A DNA stretch of 5,306 nt, from contig JAFUGO010000157.1 of assembly GCA_017469325.1 (NCBI GenBank), forward strand, positions 1 to 5,306, written 5' to 3'. A model generated the notes under the pieces. That model did not search any database. It had not been told where the DNA came from and saw only the letters and a list, made by a program, of their open reading frames with translations. This DNA comes from Mogibacterium sp. (lineage in GTDB: Bacteria; Bacillota_A; Clostridia; Peptostreptococcales; Anaerovoracaceae). Shown one piece after another: positions 1-4,418 of the stretch. The position numbers and the translations under genes were made by a program. How positions within the stretch are numbered: position 1 is the first letter of the stretch; each line of letters begins with the position of its first letter.

Positions 1-35
1 AGGTCGCCGACTTCGACTATATGACGCAGGTATGA
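1..35 (+). CDS. Possible 3' end of a convergent plus-strand gene (partial, very short)
   Basis: From base 3 the plus strand reads VADFDYMTQV followed by TGA at 33-35. The codons (GTC, GCC, GAC, TTC, GAC) favour C at the third position, as the neighbouring genes do. An intrinsic terminator in the same orientation lies about 55 bases further on, which is what the end of a plus-strand gene would look like. Only ten sense codons are visible, so no product can be named and chance is a real alternative. If real, this gene converges on yqeB. Confidence 0.25.
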   Translation, partial: VADFDYMTQV

Positions 36-53
36 TCCGGTCCGCGGTCTTAT

Positions 54-944
54 TCAGACTGCGGATCTCTTGCTCTTTTTACGATGCCACAGACGGCCGG
101 ATCCTATTTCCGAAGGGCCGTCTTTTTCATTGTATTTAAGGAGATCGTAATTCTCGTAGCCGTTGTTTCCGAAGTAAAGGATGGCCTCCATTACTCCTCC
201 GCCGATAGCCAGAGCCTTATCCGAAACGAGCTCGCAGAAGTCCCTTCTGCATCTCGGATCCACATCTCCGCACTTGAGTCCTTCAGGCACCTCGGTGCCG
301 TCAGCTATGAGGCCTCTGAGGGTGCCCCTGATACTCGCGATCATCGGCTTTCCCGAAACGTATGCAACAGTCTCTCCCGCTTCCACAAGATCGCCTATCT
401 CGCGTACGGTCTTCACTATACCTGCTGCAGGCGAGCGGAGCAGTCTCTCGACTGTATAACCTTCTATGTTGCCGGGCGCTCCCGTATCCGGAATGGCGGT
501 GCCTTCTGTTATCACCCTTCCCAGAGTGTGGCCTCTGTTGGATTCGATCACCGCATGGCAGTCAACACCCGCCGTGAACCCCGGCCCTATCCCGATAACT
601 ATCGGAGCGAAGTCGATCGTGGTCCCGAGGTTTCTCTTTGCGATAGCCGCATCCACGAACACATCGGGTCTCATGCCGTATCTGCAGCCCGCGTCAGGAG
701 AAACTATGACGGGTATCTCTTTATTATTGATAGCCTGCCACGCGTCCCTGCGGTTGGTTACATGGACAGCCCTGATGCCCTCGACTGTTGTCTCTCCCTT
801 GCGTACAGCCTCGGAAAAACAGACGCTGCGTCTTATCGACAGCGGTGTTACTATCTCAGTCATTACGACATCAAATTTTGCTCTGTGAAGCCTTACGGCT
901 ATACCGGTAGCAAGGTCGCCGGCCCCTCTTATCATTACCAGCAT
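54..944 (-). CDS. yqeB: EF2563/YqeB family selenium-dependent molybdenum hydroxylase system protein
   Basis: Accessory protein found beside selenium-dependent molybdenum hydroxylases (xanthine dehydrogenase-like enzymes carrying labile selenium); its biochemical role is not settled, and it is probably cytoplasmic. Counting from the chosen start (296 aa), family hallmarks are the glycine-rich GAGDLATG (7-14), SPDAGCRYG (82-90), GIGPGF with DCH soon after (118-130), RGHTLGRVI (137-145), a lipoyl-like G-rich stretch (about 171-217), KCGDVDPR (224-231) and GGGVMEAIL (248-256). The start at 944 is preferred because GAGGTGAT precedes that ATG with good spacing; the ATG at 974, ten codons upstream, has no Shine-Dalgarno. 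About 40 residues follow the last conserved motif. This polar, basic tail looks longer than usual for the family and runs through a plus-strand terminator. The gene has its own promoter after the moaC terminator. The symbol follows the family name; assignment by recalled motifs. Confidence 0.88.
   Translation of the reverse strand: MLVMIRGAGDLATGIAVRLHRAKFDVVMTEIVTPLSIRRSVCFSEAVRKGETTVEGIRAVHVTNRRDAWQAINNKEIPVIVSPDAGCRYGMRPDVFVDAAIAKRNLGTTIDFAPIVIGIGPGFTAGVDCHAVIESNRGHTLGRVITEGTAIPDTGAPGNIEGYTVERLLRSPAAGIVKTVREIGDLVEAGETVAYVSGKPMIASIRGTLRGLIADGTEVPEGLKCGDVDPRCRRDFCELVSDKALAIGGGVMEAILYFGNNGYENYDLLKYNEKDGPSEIGSGRLWHRKKSKRSAV
91..127 (+). terminator. Intrinsic terminator, plus-strand orientation, inside the yqeB 3' end
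   Basis: AGACGGCC (91-98) pairs perfectly with GGCCGTCT (116-123), and the plus strand continues into a run of T (123-127). An inner CGGA/TCCG pairing (98-101 with 109-112) can extend the stem across a bulge. On the minus strand the hairpin is preceded by A residues and not followed by T residues, so it should stop plus-strand transcription only. It lies inside the last codons of the yqeB reading frame, which is unusual, and it suggests a convergent gene ending just left of it. Confidence 0.6.
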
Positions 945-955
945 GTCATCACCTC

Positions 956-973
956 TGATCTTTTCGGAGATCA
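956..973 (-). promoter_or_regulatory. Small hairpin abutting the yqeB ribosome binding site
   Basis: In the minus-strand transcript TGATCT pairs with AGATCA around a six-base CCGAAA loop. The GAGG of the yqeB Shine-Dalgarno begins immediately after the stem. The structure would cover the alternative upstream ATG at 974-972 and could favour the downstream start at 944. A six-pair stem can arise by chance, so a regulatory role is inference. Confidence 0.3.
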
Positions 974-990
974 TTGTTGATACATTGACT

Positions 991-1021
991 TTTTATCTAT
1001 TGATTTCATCAATAGGTAAAA
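991..1021 (-). promoter_or_regulatory. 31-nt near-perfect inverted repeat in the yqeB leader (candidate operator)
   Basis: Two 14-base arms, TTTTATCTATTGAT (991-1004) and ATCAATAGGTAAAA (1008-1021), are reverse complements at 13 of 14 positions and flank a three-base centre, TTC. The core CTATTGAT/ATCAATAG is perfect. The element starts a few bases downstream of the start point predicted from the TATAAT at 1032-1037, the classic place for a repressor operator. It could instead fold as a hairpin in the mRNA. No T-run follows on the minus strand, so it is not a standard terminator. The regulator is unknown; a molybdate- or selenium-responsive factor would suit the context but is inference. Confidence 0.6.
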
Positions 1022-1031
1022 CGTTTTTATT

Positions 1032-1061
1032 ATTATAACGCCCATAGTGTTCTGTATTCAA
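1032..1061 (-). promoter_or_regulatory. Sigma-A-type promoter of yqeB
   Basis: On the minus strand a TTGAAT -35 box (1056-1061) and a perfect TATAAT -10 box (1032-1037) are separated by 18 bases. The predicted start is near 1025, giving a leader of about 80 nt. The -35 box sits within a perfect 13-nt dyad, TGTATT-C-AATACA (1053-1065), which might be a second protein site or chance. The promoter follows directly on the T-run of the moaC terminator, so yqeB appears to be a separate transcription unit. Confidence 0.7.
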
Positions 1062-1064
1062 TAC

Positions 1065-1088
1065 AAAAATGCCCCTTTGCGGAGGCAT
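1065..1088 (-). terminator. Intrinsic terminator of moaC
   Basis: In the minus-strand transcript ATGCCTC pairs with GGGGCAT (seven pairs, one of them G·U) around a CGCAAA loop, followed directly by TTTTT. It lies about 33 bases after the moaC stop codon and just before the yqeB promoter. It should end the transcript carrying modC and moaC. Confidence 0.75.
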
Positions 1089-1121
1089 CTGCATTTTCAC
1101 AAATTGAAACAGTTTGAGTTT

Positions 1122-1595
1122 TCAGTATCTGAAGTCGCCGCTTTTACCGCCTTCTTTGCTTACAAGATGGACGTCACTGATGCACATCCGCTTGTCGATC
1201 GCCTTGCACATATCGTAAATGGTAAGCAGAGCGACCGAAGCACCCGTCAGAGCTTCCATCTCGACCCCCGTCTTGCCCTCCGTCACAGCGGTGCAGAACA
1301 CGGTGATCTCATTTGCCCGCTCATCTGCGTCAAAAGTGACCATGGCATTTGTCAGGCTCAGCGGATGGCACATCGGGATAAGCTCTGAGGTCTTCTTCGT
1401 TCCCATTATGCCGGCGACCTGGGCAACCGTAAACACATCACCCTTCTTTATCCTGCGTCCAATCACAGCTTTCATCGCTTCAGGACTGAGACTGATCTTT
1501 CCCGTAGCAACTGCAGTTCTTTTGGTCACATCCTTGCCGGACACGTCCACCATATACGCATTGCCTTTTTCATCAAAATGCGTGAATTCACTCAT
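1122..1595 (-). CDS. moaC: Cyclic pyranopterin monophosphate synthase MoaC
   Basis: MoaC acts after MoaA in the first stage of molybdenum cofactor synthesis: it converts the MoaA product, 3',8-cyclo-7,8-dihydro-GTP, into cyclic pyranopterin monophosphate in the cytoplasm. The 157-aa length is normal for this hexameric family. The E. coli active-site residues fall at the same numbers here: Lys51 (in KKGDVF), His77 (in MCHPL, 75-79), Glu112 and Glu114 (in GVEMEAL, 110-116), Asp128 and Lys131 (in IYDMCK, 126-131). The family ending GGKSGDF is present, and the protein stops two residues later. The ATG at 1595 is preceded by AGAAGG at about 9 bases. It lies 55 bases after modC in the same direction, probably in the same transcript, and is closed by an intrinsic terminator. 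No defect is seen. Confidence 0.97.
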   Translation of the reverse strand: MSEFTHFDEKGNAYMVDVSGKDVTKRTAVATGKISLSPEAMKAVIGRRIKKGDVFTVAQVAGIMGTKKTSELIPMCHPLSLTNAMVTFDADERANEITVFCTAVTEGKTGVEMEALTGASVALLTIYDMCKAIDKRMCISDVHLVSKEGGKSGDFRY

Positions 1596-1650
1596 AACTG
1601 TTTACCTTCTCCCGGATAAGGCTCCTGCGGTTCTTCTGAACTGAATTATA

Positions 1651-2733
1651 TCACTCAAGAAGCAGGATATGCTCTTCTTTCAGCTTCAGATAGTCCGGCA
1701 TGCCCTTTTCTTCAAGAACGCGCTGCTCTTCTCCCTGAACGAACCAGCAGAGAAGATCGTCATAGCTAGTATCTTCCGGCTCACGGCCTGCATCTGCTTT
1801 CTCCGGGAACACGTAATAATTCCTTTCGAACGGCAGGACATCCTCTCTTGCGAGATCGAAGCGTATGCAGTTGTCCTGCCTCTCGCCCCATACAGGCTCA
1901 AAGTAATGGGCTCTGTATCCGATATGCCTTATGTCACTGCTGATTTCTTTATCGAAATGGAGCTCTATGCCCCATGTTGCCGCTTCGACCGTATGCAGGT
2001 CCTTTACTACTGCATCAGAGAAGTTTTTGCATCCGGTCAGCTTGGCGACCTCGATCCTTTGAGGATCTCTGAATACCGTCTGGGTGGCATCATGCCTGAG
2101 GACGCTGCCGTGCCTGATCACGAAGAGCTCTTCGCTGAACCTGTACAGCTCATCCCTGCTGTGCGAAACCATGACTACCTGTCCCGGGTAGTCCTCGAGC
2201 ATCTCCATCATCTCGACCTGCATGTGGTCTCTGAGGTATCCGTCCAGTGCGGAGAATGGCTCATCCAGCAGGATCAGTTCGGGCTCAGTGACCATGATGC
2301 GCGCGAGCGCTACCCTCTGCTGCTGACCGCCGGAAAGCTCTCCGGGAAGCCTGTCCTCAAAGCCCTGCATGCTGAAGCGCGACAGCATCTTACGGGCCTT
2401 TTCCGTATTCTCCGCCTTGCTTCCCTTAAGACCTGCCATCACATTCTGCATGACGGTCATCGTCGGGAAAAGAGCGTAATTCTGGAACATATAGCCCACA
2501 TTGCGCTTCTGCGGTTTGAGATCCGTCCGGCTGTCTGAGTCATAAAGCACTCTTCCGTTTATCTCTATATGCCCGCTGTCAACGTCTTCTATGCCCGCGA
2601 TGCTCCTGAGAGTCATGCTCTTGCCGCTTCCGGATGCGCCGAGTATGCCGACTCTCTTCGCGTCGCTTTCGATCAGCACATTCAGATCGAAGTCCCCTAT
2701 TCTTTTGTGGATATCCGCGTAAAGTTTCTGCAT
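1651..2733 (-). CDS. modC: Molybdate ABC transporter ATP-binding protein ModC
   Basis: Cytoplasmic ATPase that powers molybdate import through ModB. Numbered from the upstream GTG at 2742 (363 aa), the nucleotide-binding domain shows Walker A GASGSGKS (35-42), Q-loop Gln87 (in MFQNYALFP), signature LSGGQ (136-140), Walker B LILLDEP (156-162), D-loop SALD (164-167) and switch His194 (in SHSR). All catalytic features are intact. The remaining 130 or so residues form a C-terminal domain with IGYRAHYF, resembling the regulatory region of other clostridial ModC proteins; I cannot confirm a TOBE/Mop fold by eye. I prefer the ATG at 2733 (360 aa, MQKLYADIHKR) because AGGT lies 7 bases ahead; the in-frame GTG at 2742 directly after the modB stop is possible. 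The tight junction with modB indicates translational coupling. Sulfate or tungstate transporters share this ATPase type, but the cofactor genes favour molybdate. Confidence 0.94.
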   Translation of the reverse strand: MQKLYADIHKRIGDFDLNVLIESDAKRVGILGASGSGKSMTLRSIAGIEDVDSGHIEINGRVLYDSDSRTDLKPQKRNVGYMFQNYALFPTMTVMQNVMAGLKGSKAENTEKARKMLSRFSMQGFEDRLPGELSGGQQQRVALARIMVTEPELILLDEPFSALDGYLRDHMQVEMMEMLEDYPGQVVMVSHSRDELYRFSEELFVIRHGSVLRHDATQTVFRDPQRIEVAKLTGCKNFSDAVVKDLHTVEAATWGIELHFDKEISSDIRHIGYRAHYFEPVWGERQDNCIRFDLAREDVLPFERNYYVFPEKADAGREPEDTSYDDLLCWFVQGEEQRVLEEKGMPDYLKLKEEHILLLE

Positions 2734-2742
2734 CACCCGCAC

Positions 2743-3447
2743 CTACCACTTCCGTACATTCTTCATATTCCTGCCTGTTATCATGTTGATCAGGAATACT
2801 GCGGCAAAAGCGATCAGAAGCACGATCACTACCCAGAATCCGGCCACGGCATAATTGCCGTCCTGTATTACCATGGCTATCCTCTGCGATACGGTGCCCG
2901 TCTTACCGGGTATGTTGCCCGCAAGCATCGATGTGGCTCCGTACTCACCCATGGCTCTTGCGAACGTCAGGATGGTTCCGCTTGCGATGCCGGGGCCGGC
3001 TGTCGGGACCACGATCTTCCAGAATATCGATGTCTCGGACATGCCGAGCGTCCTTCCGGCATATACCAGGTTGGCGTCTACCTGCTCGAAGGCCGCCCTG
3101 GCGTTCCTGTACATCAGCGGGAATGCTATGACGGTGGCAGCTATGATGCAGCCAAGCCAGGTGTGGACCGCGCTTATCCCGAAGTGATCATTCAGGAAGA
3201 TCCCGAACGCTCTTCTTCTGCTGAAGATCAGGAGCAGAAAAAAACCGGCTACCGTCGGCGGAAGCACCATCGGCAGAGTCAGTATCCCATCGAGCACCGA
3301 CTTCGCCCGGTAGTCTTTTTTTATGACCTTTCTCGCAGCCCAAAGACCGAGGAAGAACGATATGAAAGTCGCCACAACCCCGGTCTTGAGCGATATCCAA
3401 AGCGGACTCCAGTCCAGTGTTTTTGCCAGTTCTATGAAGCCGTTCAT
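2743..3447 (-). CDS. modB: Molybdate ABC transporter permease ModB
   Basis: Integral membrane subunit that forms the molybdate channel as a dimer, receiving the anion from ModA and contacting ModC on the inside. The 234-aa length is normal. Hydrophobic segments lie at about 16-36, 54-76, 94-112 and 198-221, with further weaker ones. Family hallmarks are DGILTLPMVLPPTVAGFF (53-70), AFPLMYRNARAAFEQVD (108-124), the EAA-type coupling loop (about 119-153, with AGRTLG at 130-135) and FARAMGEYGATSMLAGNIPG (162-181). The ATG at 3447 is the only start that keeps the N-terminus: an in-frame TAG lies upstream with no ATG, GTG or TTG in between. Oddly, no Shine-Dalgarno precedes it; the 22-bp gap after modA instead holds a perfect palindrome containing TATAAT. 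The stop is almost contiguous with modC. Confidence 0.95.
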   Translation of the reverse strand: MNGFIELAKTLDWSPLWISLKTGVVATFISFFLGLWAARKVIKKDYRAKSVLDGILTLPMVLPPTVAGFFLLLIFSRRRAFGIFLNDHFGISAVHTWLGCIIAATVIAFPLMYRNARAAFEQVDANLVYAGRTLGMSETSIFWKIVVPTAGPGIASGTILTFARAMGEYGATSMLAGNIPGKTGTVSQRIAMVIQDGNYAVAGFWVVIVLLIAFAAVFLINMITGRNMKNVRKW

Positions 3448-3450
3448 GGA

Positions 3451-3483
3451 TAGTATTATACTACTTTGACTATTCTACGTCAG
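3451..3483 (-). promoter_or_regulatory. Candidate internal promoter and 13-nt palindrome before modB
   Basis: TAGTAT-T-ATACTA (3451-3463) is a perfect dyad filling most of the modA–modB gap. On the minus strand it contains TATAAT (3455-3460). A CTGACG box (3478-3483, four of six matches to TTGACA) lies exactly 17 bases upstream, inside the last codons of modA. A start point about 7 bases after the -10 box would fall on or next to the A of the modB ATG, which would give a leaderless message and would fit the missing Shine-Dalgarno. The alternative is an mRNA hairpin or chance AT-rich spacer. Confidence 0.4.
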
Positions 3484-4330
3484 TATCGAATCCGTACTGC
3501 TGATAGAGTGCCTTTGCGTCGTCGTTAGTGATGAACGCGATGAAGTCAGCTGCTGCTGCGGACTCAGCGTCGTCAGCATCCTGATTTACGATCTGAGCTA
3601 CAGGATAGATGATGTTTCCTGTTACGTCATAGCCTACTGTCTCGAGGATCTTGATGCTGTCTTCGTGTCCGATCGTATCCGAAAGGTATGTCGTACCTAC
3701 TTCGCTGGATCCTTCTTCAACTGCAGCGAGGACCTTGCTTACGTTGCCCTGCTCGCTTATCTCAACTCCGCCGAGCTGTTCAGATACTTCCGCTGTAGTG
3801 ATAGTTGCTGGATCCTCGACCTCTGCGAGGAGTCCGAGACTGATCATGGCCTGCCTTGTGTATTTGCCGACAGGTACGCTTCCGTCAGCGAGAGCGATGC
3901 TCTTTGCGTTTGCGATGTCTGCAAGCCCTGTCACAGCTGTCTCACTGTCAGGCTGTGTCACGACTACCAGCTGGTTATTTACAACGTTGGTTCTTGTTCC
4001 GTCGACTACCATGCCTGCACCCTCGAGCTCATCCATCTGCTTCTGTGCAGCGCTGAAGAACACATCACACGGAGCGCCTTCCTGGATCTGTGTAAGGAGT
4101 GCGCCGGAGCTGTCAGCGTTGATCACGATATCTACTCCCGGATTTGCTTCTTCGAAAGAGGCTTCAAACTCGCCCATAACATTGCTGAGCGATGCAGCAG
4201 CAAATACATTTACGGTCGTTACTTCTGCTGATTCATCTGCAGTTTCTTCTGCATCTCCGCTTCCTCCGCAGGCTGTCATTGCAAATACCATTGCAAGTAC
4301 AAGCGCGATTGCCAGTAATTTCTTTTTCAT
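3470..4330 (-). CDS. modA: Molybdate-binding lipoprotein ModA (ABC transporter substrate-binding protein)
   Basis: Extracytoplasmic receptor that binds molybdate (often tungstate too) and delivers it to ModB. Numbered from the chosen start (286 aa), the N-terminus has a KKK charge cluster, a hydrophobic core and a lipobox ending MTAC with Cys21 as the likely lipid anchor; an acidic, Ser/Gly-rich linker follows to about residue 38. Expected oxyanion-site regions are visible: AAASL (44-48, Ser47), ADSSG (72-76), SVPVGKY (151-157), GNVSKV (195-200) and TYLSD (Tyr215). YPVAQI (242-247) is also family-typical. Two ATGs stand in tandem; AGGAGG (complement at 4338-4343) is 7 bases from the second (4330) and only 4 from the first (4333), so I chose the second. 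It heads modABC behind its own spacer with a dyad. Oxyanion specificity cannot be settled from sequence alone, but the neighbours support molybdate. Confidence 0.95.
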   Translation of the reverse strand: MKKKLLAIALVLAMVFAMTACGGSGDAEETADESAEVTTVNVFAAASLSNVMGEFEASFEEANPGVDIVINADSSGALLTQIQEGAPCDVFFSAAQKQMDELEGAGMVVDGTRTNVVNNQLVVVTQPDSETAVTGLADIANAKSIALADGSVPVGKYTRQAMISLGLLAEVEDPATITTAEVSEQLGGVEISEQGNVSKVLAAVEEGSSEVGTTYLSDTIGHEDSIKILETVGYDVTGNIIYPVAQIVNQDADDAESAAAADFIAFITNDDAKALYQQYGFDTDVE

Positions 4331-4347
4331 CATTTTACCTCCTATAG

Positions 4348-4371
4348 CGATTACTTTTATAAAACAAATCG
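4348..4371 (-). promoter_or_regulatory. 24-bp dyad in the modA leader (candidate operator)
   Basis: CGATT at one end and AATCG at the other are reverse complements, and the centre TTTTATAAAA is a perfect palindrome; 10 of 12 positions match across the 24 bp. It lies between a TATAAT box (4380-4385) and the Shine-Dalgarno, where a repressor could block modABC. The adjoining minus-strand ATCGCTATA (complement at 4343-4351) resembles one half-site of the E. coli ModE operator as I recall it, but a matching second half-site is not evident. Control by molybdate is inference. Confidence 0.4.
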
Positions 4372-4379
4372 GTTTTTAT

Positions 4380-4385
4380 ATTATA
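4380..4385 (-). promoter_or_regulatory. modA: Probable -10 box for modA
   Basis: The minus strand has a perfect TATAAT here, about 50 bases before the modA start. No good -35 hexamer is seen at 16-18 bases upstream; that position falls in the terminator hairpin of the preceding gene. Either the promoter needs an activator or the box is a chance match in AT-rich DNA. It overlaps an imperfect palindrome at 4371-4389 (GGTTT ... AAACC arms, 7 of 9 pairs). Confidence 0.4.
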
Positions 4386-4406
4386 AACCCTCTGAGTAAG
4401 AGGGCT
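4386..4406 (-). terminator. Weak intrinsic terminator after the MOSC–MogA gene
   Basis: In the minus-strand transcript AGCCCTCT pairs with AGAGGGTT (eight pairs, one of them G·U) around a TACTC loop, 12 bases after the stop codon at 4419. The tract that follows, TTTATAATATAAAAA, is only partly T-rich, so termination may be incomplete and some transcription could continue into modA. Confidence 0.5.
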
Positions 4407-4418
4407 GATAATATCATT

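Noticed and set aside
1..56. Read-through of the yqeB TGA stop as selenocysteine, since the frame stays open to the window edge
   Set aside because: The tempting link is the selenium context, but the residues beyond the stop show no conserved pattern, no selenocysteine insertion hairpin is evident straight after the TGA, and the family's conserved part ends some 40 residues earlier. Fifty open bases is not evidence.
84..980. 298-aa plus-strand open frame opposite yqeB
   Set aside because: It lies wholly antisense to a clearly recognised YqeB, has no recognisable motif, and its residue make-up looks like a shadow of the codon bias on the other strand.
975..1121. Moco riboswitch (moco RNA motif) in the yqeB–moaC spacer
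   Set aside because: The spacer is about 150 bases in total and is already accounted for by the moaC terminator, the promoter and a simple dyad. Only about 80 bases would be transcribed as leader, and I see no multi-branched fold of the expected size.
1596..1650. Separate moaC promoter (TATAAT overlapping the modC stop region)
   Set aside because: A TATAAT-like string occurs near 1646-1651, but no convincing -35 box lies at a suitable distance, and the 55-bp gap is compatible with co-transcription from modC.
2569..3453. 294-aa plus-strand open frame opposite modB and the modC 5' end
   Set aside because: It is antisense to two strongly supported genes and its translation resembles no protein I know.
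4331..4418. Moco or tungstate riboswitch in front of modA
   Set aside because: The spacer is under 90 bases and also holds the preceding terminator and a -10 box, which leaves too little leader RNA for such a structure.
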